DNA from: Ischnura elegans
Taxonomy: Eukaryota; Arthropoda; Insecta; Odonata; Coenagrionidae
Direction: 5' to 3'
DNA: 64,000 bases
NCBI RefSeq assembly: GCF_921293095.1
Contig: NC_060252.1
Span: forward strand, 73,552,866 to 73,616,865
A program made the translations under genes and the position numbers. Positions 11,801-25,402 of the stretch are shown in pieces. Within the stretch, counting starts at the first letter, position 1; each line of letters starts with the position of its first letter. Below the pieces are notes generated by a model, which was not told where the DNA came from, searched no databases, and worked only from the letters and a program-made list of their open reading frames with translations.

Positions 11801-14154
11801 ATGTTAAGCACTCGTATTAATTGCTGAATAATTCTCTGCGTAATACTCAACGGCTGCTGCTCATTTAGAGAGGAAATACTACTCAATGTTTCCCCTGAGG
11901 GACACGGCGTAAAATGTCCGACCTTTTCGACTACTCGAGCCAATTTTTTTCACCTCACGGAGACCTCTGGAGGGGTTCCCCTCGACATTAATGGAGTGGA
12001 CGTGCCTGCCGTGCTTGCATTAAAAAGGTCTGCCGCGCCGCCCGGAAATTACGCAACCAGTCCCTGCGGAAACTTTCCTGTTTATTTTCGCGCGAAAGCA
12101 CCTCGCTCTCAGGGTGGTCGCGTATTTCATGCCTTTAAAGGGTACTAGCGCGAGAAATATCTGACTGTGCCTTTTGCTTCTCGGTTATTCTTGAGTGATC
12201 GTAATTTTAGGCTGCTCTGAATGTAATTCTTGTCCATCATTAGAAGAGAAATATTAAGAAGATAGGATCGCGCTATTTTCATTCGAACGGTCGATATCAA
12301 AGACCCAACACAGCTCTCGGGAAATATCTTATGTGGAAATTTGAGGAAGATCAGACTGTTGTACTTCCAAGGATTCTGACATTTAGTACGTTATGCAATG
12401 CTTATCATACCCATTGTTCTAAACACGAAGTTTCTTTATCTTTTAACTTACGAGACAGGGCCCTTGAGAACGGGGAGATAATGTCATAGTTGTACCCCTT
12501 CAAAGTGAACCCCTCCCCGAAATACTTTATCTCCTCCAAACCACCCCCTCCCCGCATTTTTTTCTGTAGCTTTGCTATTTCACGTGGAGTATCTTAGGCT
12601 ATTTTATTTGCATTTAAAACACGTTTATATATTCTTTGCTAAGTTATCTTCATAATTCATAGCGCTGTGGTGTAACTATCTTTTTAACAGCTTCAAAGAA
12701 TTCGTGCCCTAGAATTTTTTTCTTGTGCAAATGATGCCCTTTCATGATAAATTCTCTATAGGTTGAGTCAGTAAACGGCCTTTATCATTGAAATTATTTT
12801 TATAGAAGTTATCATTCTTTCCATTGCATTACGGCTTCTTCTTTTTGGTTATTAAGGTATTTCTGGATAAATGCCACTATTGAGGGCGTTTTAACTGTAG
12901 TTATTTCATATTATCTTTTCAAATTTGGTCATGTTCTTATTAAGGCGGGCTTATTACCCTAGTATATTCTGCTCGTCTTTATTCGATGTAACGTGGTCTG
13001 GGTAAGCAATGAGTCGATGAATATTCTCCTTTTTCCGTTTCTAATTAATATTTTAAGTGAGTGGCTATTTAAATAAATGACCGATTATTCCTTTTAATTG
13101 GAAAATAGGTTTAAGTTTACATACGTTTACTATACTTTGTTTGCAAAATGTATAGGTTGATAACTTTTCTCTCGATGAATCAGTGAAATTTTTTCCCAGC
13201 TTTATTCTTTGTTGCATTAATGTTTCCAATACAATCCGTATATTAGTATTAGATTCTTTAATTATCAAGGTAAATATCAAAATGTATCTAGTAATTATTT
13301 TTACGCAATTGAATTGGATACGATGCACTTGATTTTTTCATTCATCCTGTAGCTATTTAATAGCTTGTTTAGGAAATTGGTGGTTATACAGGCTTATTCG
13401 TGAACTGTGTGTTCAGTCCCGTTGACAATTGGTGACTTCGTCGTCGTACTCGCATCCTTCGTTATGATTGTACCTTCATCTAAATAAAATTATTAATAAG
13501 TTATCTACTTATTATTCACTATTATATAAGTGTGTCTTCTCTAAAGAAATAATTATCTTCCGTTCTTTGCCTCGAAGAGATCCATTTCGCTAATTAGGTA
13601 ACCGTATTATGAGTATCCCAGACCACGAGCTGTACGAACGACCTGATTTGTCCGACTCTTCGCCTCAATTCAAATCTCACGTCCGTCCGTGGCCGCGTTC
13701 TCACTTTGAAATGTTCGGTGGGTTTTTATTAAACTTTGATAAACTCCTAAGAGCGAACTTATGCGCTGAAATATCCGTGAGGGAAACAAATGGCACAGTC
13801 AGACCGGAGATTTTATTTTATCCCCCACCGAGGCTTCCGCGGAAGAAAAGGTCCCTTTCCTCACTTGCACGTATGTTGACCCACTTTCCAGCTCTCGCCC
13901 CGAATCCCACTGCATTCGCATTCTCGTGGTGAAAAATGCAACGCTTGACATGAATTTGAAGGAGCAATTAAACGGGACCGGGGAAAAAGTTTGGCCCTGT
14001 GTTTCACGGCGGAGGACGTGACCTTAGTGAATTTGGGGCATTGTTACTCCTTTGTCGTCGCCTCTCATAATCACGTACTGGGGAACTGGGGAGATTGTAG
14101 AATAAACCATTGATTGCGGTAAAATCTTTCGTTTAAAAATAAATCTGCATCGCC
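8810..14154. other. Intron sequence without recognised elements
   Basis: Mostly AT-rich. CpG-richer parts lie near 10320-10400 and 11930-12160. Open frames such as 13609-13932 (+, 107 codons) have no recognisable domain. Confidence 0.4.
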
Positions 14155-14350
14155 AGTATTACAACAGAGGATTCTCGAGGATTCTGCTAAATCTCTTGTC
14201 ACGTAACGCCCACTTTAGTGGTTTTATGAGTCTCCACTCTAGGCGTTGGCGGCAGAGCGATCCGAATGTTTGGATGGAAATCTGTAATTATGGCTGTAAA
14301 TCGAAATTAATATTCGTGTTGTTATATTCTATCAAATTCCAATGTAATTC
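14155..14350 (+). repeat. Dispersed repeat family A, decayed copy
   Basis: Aligns by eye with 20119 onward: ATTACAA(C/A)AGAGGAT, then TCTTGTCAC and GTGGTTTTA blocks. Only the first half of the unit is recognisable. Confidence 0.45.
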
Positions 14351-14727
14351 CTCCAAAGTGGAAGTACTTTCCTGCGAATATTTTGAGTAAATGTTTTCCA
14401 TTCAACCGATTCAGGCGAGATATTGAGAGCGTTCGTCGTGTGATGATAATAATAATAGTAATAACTCTAGCATTTTTCCAAAACTATAATTGTGAAGAAG
14501 GACAATTTTTATTTTTATTTTATTATAAAATAATGGGTCACTGCACTTTGGGCGCTTCTGAAGATTATTGTGCGTCATGACTATCGTCATGAACGAAGCT
14601 TCTTTGGGCGGACTTGGGCCTCGTGCAATCCTAATAAATATAGTAATATAAACTGTATGGTAATCCCCTTATTCAGTGTGTACGAGGTAAATTGACGTTG
14701 ACGCTGTTTCTCCAGAGGAGTCCGCTC

Positions 14728-14830
14728 CTAAGATCTGGATTTATGTTGCCGCTGTGGCGCATTTTAATCGATTTTAAAAAATGACCAGAGAGCGGGGATG
14801 GGTGCAGTGCAATTCACTTAAAAATTATAT
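14728..14830 (-). repeat. Dispersed repeat family A, partial copy
   Basis: Contains GCATTTTAATCGATTTT-AAAAA-TG followed by a GGG-TG-AGTGCAAT block, which is the reverse complement of the last third of the unit at 20100-20490. Confidence 0.5.
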
Positions 14831-15145
14831 TATCATCCTTTACATCTTGCTTTTATTAATAAAGTCAACAAACTCAAGGTTAGTCATTGAGTTCGTTCGG
14901 ATTTGATATAAAATTGCTTCCTTATTCTCGCGCCAGAGTTCAAATAATCTGTTCTCTAAATATTTACTCTAAAATATTTTATCTCTTAGCATCACTGTAA
15001 ATGTTAGCTTAGTTGGATATTATCTTAATTTCATTCAGTTGTGTAGCAATTCTCCATCCGCAATGTCTGTGCTGACTGAAATTTTATTCAATCATTCTAT
15101 ATCATGCTAACTTGCTGCTATATTTGTTAAGAGAGTATTACTATT

Positions 15146-15412
15146 TTTTCACTCGCATTTTAATCGGCTTTCAAAAATGCCCTCGGCGCAGTGATACGCA
15201 TAATGTGAGCCTTTTTTCCAATATTTTGCAGTATGGTCTTTGCGAATGGAATAGCAAAAAGAGTTATGAATTTGATGAATTACGTCATCATGAATGTAAA
15301 TTTCTGTTAGCACCCCTAATCATACCACATTTACCCGTGAAATTCGGATCGCTTTGTCTGTCACCGACGCGAGTGGCGACTTTTGAAAACGCTTTTTAAT
15401 GTGCGGTGGATG
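15146..15412 (-). repeat. Dispersed repeat family A copy
   Basis: Reverse-oriented copy of the unit seen at 39139-39528. Shared landmarks include CGCATTTTAATCGG, CCAATATTTTGCAGTATGGT, and CACCGACGCGAGTGGCGACTT ending in GTGCGGTGG (spacing conserved). Confidence 0.7.
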
Positions 15413-18400
15413 TCAACACTTTAAGAGGCCGACTTGAGGACCCTCTTTTGTAAATATTCGTGATTTTCGTCTTATCGGTCGCGCGACGCATCTTTTGAGT
15501 GTTCCTTTGGAGTTGGGTGGAGCGGCCGAATTGTGGAAGGGGGTGGTATTTGTCGATCCCCCTCCCCTTCTCCCCCTTCCCCTCTTCGCGTCGCTACAGG
15601 TGCAATGTCTTGCGGATGGGTCCTTCGACCCCCTTTGTACTTGCGACAGTTTTATCTGAAGGTCACCTTCGCGTTTTCGCACGTTGCTCCTCACAAAATG
15701 GTGTTAATTATTTCTTCTTTTCGCTTCATCTTCAGATCTCAGTGAGATTCCAGACCACCTGTATCACTTTCATCTATAATCGCAATGGAACATTGCTTGT
15801 GACCCGTATAATAATTTAATTCCAGAATTAGATTTAAGAGTGAGAAAACGTTTAGTACATCATATTAATTTTGTGCTATACTTTTTACCGCTCAGTCATA
15901 AACAAATATTAAAAATTCACGTAATTTTCCGCCTTTTAGAAAAGTTTTATTCATTATTAAGCTCCAATATAATTCCCTATTCGCTTGTTGGGAATAAGGG
16001 ATAGTATTGATTAGTAAGTTGGATCGAAAAATTCTATTGCTGCAAATCATTTCCCGAGGAGTGCCATACCTAATCTTTTGCCAAGACTTGTTGGTACACA
16101 AAATATTTTTGCAGCAGGTTGAGGCTTTCCACTCTAACCTAACCTAATAATGGGTTGTTACGTAAATTTTCAGACATTATTGATTTTTTCTGTTTCCTTC
16201 CATTTCGGCAGAAATAAAATTAATTGTTACTAATTTCTTCTCCTGGAATAGTAATAACGGTTCAATAAATACGTTTCACTCAATATTTATTGAATAAAAA
16301 GCGTGCAAATTTTATTTTAGCTTTATTTATGGCGGTTTTGTACTCATTTTTAAGCAGTTTGTACATTTTATCGAAAAATTTCAAAACTCCATATATTCAT
16401 CATAATTTTCTGCTTCCTTTGCATACATTTGTTATTATGTGTGCTTTCACAGTACGATATTGGTATTAAAATCCATGAATTATGGGAAAAACGTCAATAG
16501 AAAATGTAAGGCCACTTTTTTATGCTTTACAAAATTAAATGGACGCATTTCCTTTTGTGGTGTTGCTTGTCTAATGATACTTACACAATTACATATCAAT
16601 AGATCTGCAAGTCCACCAATTTTTCTGACAGGAACCATCTCCTGACATTCATAGTGTGAGTGTGGAATGAACTCTATACTTGGTTCAATGCTTAAATGCT
16701 TACAGTTGGTATATTTGATATGGTTATTTTTAAAAAGATGCTTCGACTGTCTTGTAACTGCATGAGTGATACACGAATTAATTTTTCAATCAATTATTCT
16801 GCTAACATAAAAAGTGATAAATTATATTCCTAATTGTTGCCCAAAATTCATTGCTTTCCAAAAATAGGGCGACGTAGGTATGTCAACACAGTGCGTAGTG
16901 CTCTTGGTTGTTTGATTGGTAGGTGTTTGTGACGTTAACAACTAAACAATTATTTTTCCGTGGAAATAATTTTTATGAACATCGATATGGGCGACAAAAT
17001 CCAATGAAAACCCCCTTTTATATTTGTTTTCAAACGATATAATTTGCGTAAAAATATATTTTTTATCCTGAGTATGGGCGTTGAACTTTATTTTATTCGG
17101 AGAAATATTTTGGCATATTTTCGTGCTCTTAGTTTTTTATATAATGCACTAAATAAGTATTTTGTAATATAAATTATAAAATATTTATAATTTGATCGTT
17201 TTTTACAGTTATTATAATTTTATTTTTTTACTATGATTTCTAAATTTCATAGTTCGTAACATTTTCTTCGTTTACATTTGTTTTAAATTTTATATATTTT
17301 TTAGTTCTCAAAAAACGTCTTGATTGCTTAATAACAATTTTCTGCAAAAAATATCATACGCATGGTGTTCACTACAGCATTTTGTCTTATATCTTATCCT
17401 GTTGAGGCGAAAAATAAGAATATTCTGTATCTTCCCGGTAGGTAAAAACGTATGCTTCGCCATTGATTATAGAGAGAAATTCTTGGGGGAAAATCTAGGT
17501 GGCTGATGAAGTATTGGAATGGATGGATATCGGTCAGCTATATTTTTCTTTTCCGTATCGTTCAATTGAATTGCGGTCATGAAGTTTATATCATACGCGC
17601 TCTTCGGTAGGCTTTCGTCACGTATATAATTTGAACGGCATGCCTTTGAAAGACTGCTTCGATTTACTAGGCCACCTTTTATTTCCTCTGCGTTTGTAGT
17701 GAACGGTATCCACAAAACCTGTCGTTCATCTCTCCGTGCTAAATTCGCTGAAGTCTCTCACGTTCTTTTTTTATTTTAAGGGATATTCTCTTCATACGCT
17801 CCTGGCATTTCCCCGAACCCGATTTCCAATTGAATCTGAAATGTAAGGCGTTTTTACGTTGTTTTTTTCTGTTTTCAGGACGATAGACTGAATCTTTCCC
17901 TCTCCAGTTAACATCGATAATTTGGTGTTATGCAAATCCTCCCATTCAGGTCGCTATGGGATCGATTACTATACGAGGGAACTCTTCTTATCTTGATTAG
18001 AACGCCAAAATTTGTATGGAGCTGGAAATTATGCCGAAAGAATCGAGGTGATAAGAAGCTATTACGTCCATCGCTCACGCTTCAATATATATTTTTTATA
18101 CTTTTATACCAATTTTAGTTCCAAATGTATAACTAATGGGATATTCGGGCATGTTTTCTTTGGACTGATACAAAATTTACGGATAAAAGTAGTGATTCCC
18201 GTAAAATATGTGTATTCGATACCAAATATGATAATACCCTTCGACTGACCGAAGGATATGACCATCATGCAAATTGAAGTCGAAGCAATATTCGGAACGA
18301 GGTGGTTAATAGTAAATTACCATACGTAATGTAATATTTCGGTATAAAATAGTGCGCATAGTGATGCGTTTTGTGTAAGTAAGGTAATCTAAGTGTTATT

Positions 18401-20099
18401 AGCGCTATTTAAAGTGTGCGTTCATGAAATAAAACTACGGCAGTAGCTCCATTTTCAAATAAAATAATTTATGAATAGAACGCGTTTTCAACGGGAGGAA
18501 GAAAAAAATTTGTTACTTCTCTACACATGAGATTCTGCTCGGTTTGGCAAGTATTCTGCTGGAAAACGATGTTGTATTTTTCTCCTCGCCGTAAGAATGG
18601 TCGGCTTGAAATTGCATTCATCGCGTTCCATTCCATCCGGCATGCGTTATTGGCATATCTTCTAACTTGTATGAATATGCTTGAATCCGATAACTATTCG
18701 CTGCACGTGTATCAGATTTCTTTATTTGTTTATGAACCCTTTTAACTTTGCTGTACAACGTAGGAGTAGATATTTTCCTCGCGTGCAAATTTCCAGGATA
18801 GCATGTGATAAGTTATCCCGGCGTAGCCGCTTATGGTTTTACTCCACGCTCATCGGCTCTTCTCCTATTAATTGGCCTGTACTGATTTTTAGGTGTCCTA
18901 CTCGTTCTCCCTGCCCAAATATGGGTAGCTTCATTCAGTAAAACGTGCAGATAATGGTTGTTTCAGGAAGAATCTGCATTACGTCAGGTGGTGGCATAGG
19001 AGACAATTTTAAGCATTTTTTTTGTCCACATGGAGTCCTTATTCTTTAGTAACTGAGCTATGGCAACTAAACAGACTAATATAAGCGCAAATTTTCATCC
19101 AACCTTAATTGTTTAATATCCTTAAACTTCCAGAGGATTAAATAAATTGTCGCTAAGACAGGATATCTATGAAAAGCTGCTTTCGTGGTAACGGCAAAGT
19201 GCGTCCAAAAATGTTTACCTTGTCATAGGTGAGTAACTAAGGAGTTGTGAACCCGGGTTTATGGACAAAAAGTGCTTATAATCGTCTCCCCTACAGCCTC
19301 CTGAAGTATTGCAGATTCCTCCTATAATATCCTGATCAGGAATTTAAAACAAAAGTTGTCGGGAATAATGTAGAATAAGAACGAAAAATCCAAATATTTA
19401 CGTCGAAAACCTGGAAAATTCAGGTCAAACATAGGTATCGTTGAGAATCGCCGGACACCCTGCATTCCCTGCGTCAATGAACTGCTCCAAGAGGTCCACC
19501 TTTCAGACTTCAGTCGAATACGATCGATGGCGTTGGAATGAAAATAGACGAGAGCTGATGTAACAGGCAGACTGTTCGATTGAAGTGGGCTCAAGAGGCA
19601 ATAACGGCCCCTCCAAATCGTATTTCCGAAGGAAAAACATCCTGTGATCCGAAAGGAATAACCCTGATGGAGCTTTCTGATCAAACATGTACTTCTTTCG
19701 ATTGTGGACTCGGCCGTCACTATAGTGATCCGCTTGATTAAATTTGAAAGGGGAGTGGGCGTGATGGTGCTGTTCATTGGTGAATGATTAATCCGATTTC
19801 CGAACGGGCGAAGAGGCCTTCTTTTTTTCCCATTCCGTTTCGATCCGATTGCCGTCCTGTGGCACCTGGAAAGTGGGCACGTCGATAGGAAACGGATATT
19901 CTTTCCCGATACGACCAGATTTGCCTCCCGGTTATTGGTTTTTTCCGTGTGATGGACTCCGCGTGGGTCGGGCAAAAATGTAATTCCTTGTCTCTCTCTG
20001 TGTGGTGTTTCCTGAGCCGTGCCCACGGCTGGTTCGCGAGTAGCCTTTGTTCTCGATTTAAAGACTAGATAATGAAGCTGTATTCTGGGAATTTTCAGT
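15413..20099. other. Intron sequence without recognised elements
   Basis: AT-rich, with a CpG-richer piece at about 19440-20040. The 234-codon minus-strand frame at 19322-20026 has no recognisable domain and is treated as spurious. Confidence 0.4.
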
Positions 20100-20490
20100 G
20101 ATTGAGGCTACAGCGCGCGAATATTACAAAAGAGGATCCTCAATTCGGCCTCTAAATCTGTTGTCACCCACCGCGCATTAAAATGGTTTTAGAACTGTCG
20201 CAACAAGCGTCGCTGACGAACTAAGTGTTCCGAGTTTCGCGGGGAAATGAGGCATAATTAGGGTTATAAACCTCAATTCATGTACATGATGATGTGATCT
20301 ATAAAATGCATAACTTTTCCATGCTACTCCTCTCAATTACAAACATTTTACTGGAAAATATTGGAAAAAAGTGGATCGTATTGCCCTCATCACCGCGTAG
20401 CGGATATTTTTGCAAACCAATTAAAATGCGACCGAAGTTGCTACAGAAATGAGTCTTCTACGAGATGGAATTGGGCCTCCTCAATGAAGT
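20100..20490 (+). repeat. Dispersed repeat family A copy
   Basis: About 390 bp. Landmarks in order: GTTGTCACCCACCGCGCATT, GCGTCGCTGACG, GGGGAAATGAG, GATGTGATCTAT, AAAGTGGATCG, CTCATCACCGCG, AAAATGCGACCG, GGAATTGGGCCTC. The same order occurs at 39139-39528. No coding potential or terminal repeats were seen, so the class is unknown. Confidence 0.75.
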
Positions 20491-20707
20491 TTCATTGACC
20501 ATCATCCTTTCTGCCCTTCTAGAGTGGTCGTTATGGGAATATTTTTCTTCAAAAATTCACTAACCGTTGGGGCATTGAAACAAATGCGCATTGTAAAGGA
20601 TTCCTCACGTTCATGCTGGCTATGTGGCTAAGACTTGCACTCGCCCATCTCAACCTTTGTCTTTGGTGTCCCTCTATACAAATAAAGCCTTGCAATCTAT
20701 GTTCAAT

Positions 20708-21371
20708 CAATAGGGTGGTTTCCTTTTATTTTTTATTGCCTAAATCGAAAGATTATTACTCCTGGAGTACGCATTTCACACTTTTAGATTTTTAAACGAT
20801 GATGTCTATTTTTCGCGATTAAATGAAAAGTGAAAATTTTCAAGCGCGCGAAAACGCGACGGTAAAGTATGAATGCCGGGAAAAGCCCGTGTGACGTCAT
20901 TCAAGTTCCCGCTGCCGTAAAGTGAGGTGACCTTGGGGCGAGGACATGTGCGCCGCTAGGCGCAGGCTGCTAGCAGGTAGCAGAGTAACCTGCGAGCAGA
21001 TAGCGGCTTAATTATGGGTTATTAATACCTTATCAAAAGAAGGAAACTTTCCGACCATGGTCAGTTTTAATAGGTGATTATTAAGACATGTTTCCCTGAG
21101 CTCTGTGCTTCATGCATGCATTGGTAATCTCAGACGATGTAAAACTCCTATCTACTCATATAGAAACTAGGTCTCTGTGACATCACGTGGAGTGGCATCG
21201 CATGGGCGCCAATCTGGCCTTTTTCAAATGAGGATTAAATTGACCATAGCCATTCGTCTAAACCAGTATTTCTAAAACCAAATAATTTGTGTAATATGAA
21301 TACACTAATGTTGGGTAACGAATCACCATCAATGCCTTTCTTAATCTTTGATGAAGGAAACTACCCTATTG
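20708..21371 (+). mobile_element. TIR element B (CAATAGGG ends), copy 1
   Basis: About 664 bp, beginning CAATAGGGTGGTTTCCTT and ending AAGGAAACTACCCTATTG, so the ends are terminal inverted repeats of about 20 bp. No long open frame is present. A second, reverse-oriented copy lies at 46479-47123. I could not identify a clear target-site duplication. It resembles a non-autonomous DNA transposon; the superfamily is not assigned. Confidence 0.75.
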
Positions 21372-23760
21372 GAACTTTCCGATCTATCCACAAAGTAATT
21401 CCACTTCTGTGGAGTGTCTCCACCCTGTTGCCCAGGCTTAGTGGATGCTGATTTTATCTCTTTGTTTTTCTCCATTTTTTGTGTTTAGTCGCCTGTTTAT
21501 TTTTGGGTTTTGAGCCAAATAATTCGCTTGGATCTAGTTTTCTTCTAGTTGAAGTAACAGGTGGCAAAAAAGCAAGCCGGTGAAAAAAAACTGGACGCAC
21601 CGAGGTAAAGAGCGGAAACGAATTAGCGACCTTTGTTTTTTGTGCCTTTAGCGTGAGCTTTTTTATCTTGGCTATACTATTTGTGGGTCCGTTAGCCGCA
21701 CGTGCGTGATTGGAGGACTTCGGTGGATGATGTAGTTAAAGATGGTTTAATATGAAGAAATCCGTCCGATCCGCTTTTTAATGCATTTTTGAGATTTTTC
21801 TTATTTAACCTTTACGGTGGAATATTTAAAATAAATCCAAATGCAGTAATCTTCGATAAGCTTAGTTAAATGATATTGTTGTTTTCAATATTTTCCTGGT
21901 TGTTATCACCTGTAAACTCATGACTGAAATATTCGTTCTGACGATGGAATGATAATGTTATGAATGCTACATAGAAATCTGTAGTCATGACGATTTTATC
22001 TGCCTGCCACATACTTCTCTATCCATCGCTATATTTTGTTTACCTGGAGTAGTCTTTGCAACCTATTTTACGCGGGAAATGAAACTTTGAAGTCAATTGC
22101 GTATCAAAAATTTCTAATTTTGAACTTAACCAGTCGTGATTATGAGCAAATTCCAACTGTGGTATCACTCGCTCTATAATTGTATTACTCTTCAGTTATT
22201 AATGCACCAGTGTCATTCAGCAATGAGTATGAATGAGAGCAAGTGAAATGTAGATGAGTGGCTGCCAACCATCCAAAATGTCATTCATATATTCCAACCA
22301 AATGTATGTGTTGATACGTGTTAGAGAGATAAATTACTTGTCGTGAAGGTGTTGCCACGTGGTATTTTTAAATCTCATCATTCTACAATTTTCAAAGTCC
22401 TACTGACTGGCGGACTGGTGAATGGTGAATCGTTAGCTATTCTTCCTTAGTTTTCCTTCATTCTAAAATTGATATTAATGAATCCTCAGCTGAAATCTTA
22501 AGGGAAAGCTTTCTGCTAACACCCAAATCCATATTCAAGAATGCTGTACCTGACCACTTCCAGTTTTGATTGGGCTTGAAGTTGGATTAATTGAGATAAG
22601 AAACCAGTTCGTGGAGTTTTTACACAAAACAACTTTGTCGTCTCAATTAAAACTCTGTTCGACTCTTGTTTTTAGTATTTATGACTGGCGTTAACTGTTT
22701 TCGTTTATTGAAACAATATTTTCATTAGTATACATCGGTCGTTAATCATACCTTTTCAAAATTGGCTATTTTCATCACCTCTGTAGTGAGCATGCGGTTT
22801 ATTCGATATTTTTCTCTGCACTCGCTCTCCAATGACAAATGCTCATTTGTTCAAAAGATCAGTATGCATTACGTTGCTAAACCAAGGTTTTTGGTCAAGT
22901 TTATTTTTTAAGCATTAACAACATTTTTCAGCGTGTTCCCATTTGGGAACATGCTTGAAAACATTTAAAAATGTTTTTTCGGGTTTTCTTTCACAATATC
23001 TCTTAATTAGTCGTAAAATAAATAGGATACGCAAATAAATAATAAAAATCAGTTGGTAAGTTCATTCGGCCTTAAAAGGGTTGACCCTGCCCACTTGGTT
23101 CTTCTCCCACCTTGGCCTACTCGTTTCCCTGTTTTTTTTTCCTGTACTGTTCTTCTACAGCTATCACTACAAGTCCTCCTGTTATTCATGGTTCGTCCGC
23201 ATCTCGTTGGTCGTCTTGTTTTCTCACTATTTCCCCACTCTGCGTGTGTTTCCCGCCCTTTCCTCAAACGTTCCTTCCCGTCACATCCTCCCCCCTCCTC
23301 TTCCATTTATAAATTGATGTTCTAATGTGCTGGGATTTCTTGTACCACATGGTGGCATTTTAAGCCGAAACGCGTCGTACGCATTAAAATAACTGCGGAA
23401 AAGTGCAATTAAATTTTATATATATGTGTCCAACTTCCAAATTATCATGCCAGAATCGATTAAATTTAATGAATACTTTGTTTACCATCGTAATGCTCGT
23501 TGATTTTAGAATATTTGCAATTGAAATACTGTTTGTTTTATGACTACGATTTCTTAAAATATTATTTAAATTTATAAATTTCAATATTTCGACTTAATTC
23601 ATTATCGCACGACGCATATCGTTTTTATAATGTATCACACAAATTGCAATGGAAATATTGCAATTTCTTATTAACTTAATATTAATTACCTCCACCAAAT
23701 CGTACCTCATATAAGACCAGACGTTCCATAGTTATTACTGTTATTAATTTCCTCTGTTTT
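21372..23760. other. Intron sequence without recognised elements
   Basis: AT-rich. A pyrimidine-rich segment at 23090-23310 gives several overlapping spurious open frames. A small palindrome (TGTTCCCATTTGGGAACA) is centred near 22944. Confidence 0.4.
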
Positions 23761-23881
23761 TTGTTGCTATTCTAAACCCCCGAAATAAGAAGGTCGTCGT
23801 TAAGATTGCGTGCTCGTAAAAAATCTCTCTCGGTACACCTTAAACGGACGTTCATAAGTGGTTATAGGCTCTTTAAATTTA
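23761..23881 (+). repeat. Dispersed repeat C, copy 1
   Basis: About 120 bp, containing AACCCCCGAAATAA and AAGTGGTTATAGGCTC, repeated in the same orientation at 26096-26216 with clear divergence. The class is unknown. Confidence 0.65.
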
Positions 23882-24954
23882 TGTTATCGTGGATAGAAGT
23901 GAGCGACATGCAGTGGTTGGAAAAGGTTTCGAGCAAAAAAAGGGAAGTTGGGATTAATTCTCTAGTGGGTTTGCGGTGAAGGATTCCTGTGAAATTCCCG
24001 CTACCTGGGGAACAGCTCGGTTTTCCCATCGGCAGCAGAGACTCGGCTACGTCCGTGTTTGTCGTGTTGCATAACGAGGGTGTGGAATAGGGACTACTTT
24101 TTTTTTTAATACATCGCTGCTTGTCGTTTTCTCGAGTCTGATAGGACGGGAGGGAACGTGTCGCTGCTTCGCGGAAAGAAGGGATCCACCCGCTAAAGCT
24201 AACCCATAGGTGCATTATCGCGTTCAAGAGCCCACCTTGAATTCTATTTAATTTGTATTCATATATTTTTTGCCTTCTTTTGTGCCCATTCATTTGTCTT
24301 TTTTTGGTTTTTTTCCGAGCCCTCGTGGCAGTCTCGTCGCTGTTGACCTTCCTCATTAGATCGATGCAAATACGCCGAGAGCCGTCGACCCGCGAGAAGG
24401 CGGAGAGAAAGGGAAAAAAGATAAAGCAAGCAGCGAAAAAACATTCTCTTCGGTACGATCCGACCCGATGGGTCTCTCCTCAGAGAAATGTTCTCTTGCC
24501 TCCCTTTCCAATTCGTAACTTTTTTTATCTTTTTTTATTATAGCCCTAAAAGTCTGGGTAAAATTTTCACTTCTCTTTCTTGAAGTTCGGCTACTCTCTA
24601 GGTATCCTTTTTTTTTCTTATGCGTCGTTCTCGAAAGTCGTTATTTGTATGTTTTTTTTTCTTTGAAGTTGGTAAAGGCAACGGTTTCGTTTGAGTATTG
24701 AAACGACGAATGTGAGTCTCACGCTCACGACTAATTTCGGTCTTAATCACCGCTATTTTGCGTGCACCTGCCTAAACCTTGGAGATGATGGTGTAGTCAG
24801 AACTCGAATATTTGTATATAACCAACTTTTGGATCTGGTTAAAAGAAGTAGTTAGATAAACGCGTACATTAGCTTGGCATTAGGCCGATTTTTGATTTAT
24901 TTATTCATGACAACTACCCCCGAAAACAGCACAATGAGGCCTTTAGATGGGGGG
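23882..24954. other. Intron sequence without recognised elements
   Basis: Contains a purine/CpG-richer piece (about 24350-24480). Open frames on both strands here lack domains. Confidence 0.4.
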
Positions 24955-24960
24955 TTTCAA

Positions 24961-25291
24961 CCAGAGGCGCAGCGAGTGGGGGTGAGTGGTTTCTCTGAGT
25001 TCAGGGGGGGGGGGGTTTGGGGCATAAACCCCCCCCCCCTGAACTCAGAGAAATTTTTAAGTTTAATCCATTTTGCATAAGTGGATTGATAAACTAATTC
25101 AATAGTGTAAGGATTTATAAAAGAAAGAGAAAGCCGTAAAACTCACCATTTTGAGCCATTTATCTTAAAATTCCGCAATTTATTAATCTCGCATATACCG
25201 CTTATCCTGGTGGGTATTCCATACCCCCACACACCTCGGTATTAGTTGCACCTAAACTCCCCCCAGCCTTAATTCCTAGCTGCGCCCCTGG
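24961..25291. mobile_element. MITE with CCAG(A/G)GGCGCAGC ends and TTTCAA target duplication
   Basis: Starts CCAGAGGCGCAGC and ends GCTGCGCCCCTGG, flanked on both sides by TTTCAA (24955-24960 and 25292-25297). This defines a 331 bp insertion. Inside is a perfect 14 bp inverted repeat (TTTCTCTGAGTTCA, 24990-25003, with its complement at 25040-25053) bracketing a run of 12 G and a run of 11 C. No coding capacity. Confidence 0.8.
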
Positions 25292-25321
25292 TTTCAATAA
25301 CACTCATCCATGCCGTGGGTA

Positions 25322-25402
25322 GGGGCAATCTATCCAGGCGGGACTCGAACCCGTGACATGGCTCCGAACGTGACGTACGAGGACTTATCCCTGTTGCCAC
25401 CA
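25322..25402 (-). repeat. tRNA-derived SINE head
   Basis: Read on the minus strand, there is an A-box-like TGGCAACAGGG and, about 45 bp on, a perfect B box within GGGTTCGAGTCCCGCC. No full cloverleaf with a paired acceptor stem is evident, so a SINE is more likely than a tRNA gene. Confidence 0.45.

Noticed and set aside
16136..16148. CTAACCTAACCTA, like the insect telomere repeat
   Set aside because: Fewer than three units; too short to mean an interstitial telomere.
19322..20026. Longest open frame (234 codons, minus)
   Set aside because: No domain, irregular composition, no splice context or similarity to a known family; consistent with a chance frame in a GC-richer patch.
23049..23325. 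Cluster of overlapping frames on both strands
   Set aside because: Caused by a long pyrimidine-rich tract, not coding.
25322..25402. Candidate tRNA gene
   Set aside because: Good B box, but no paired acceptor stem or clear anticodon arm; a SINE head is more likely.
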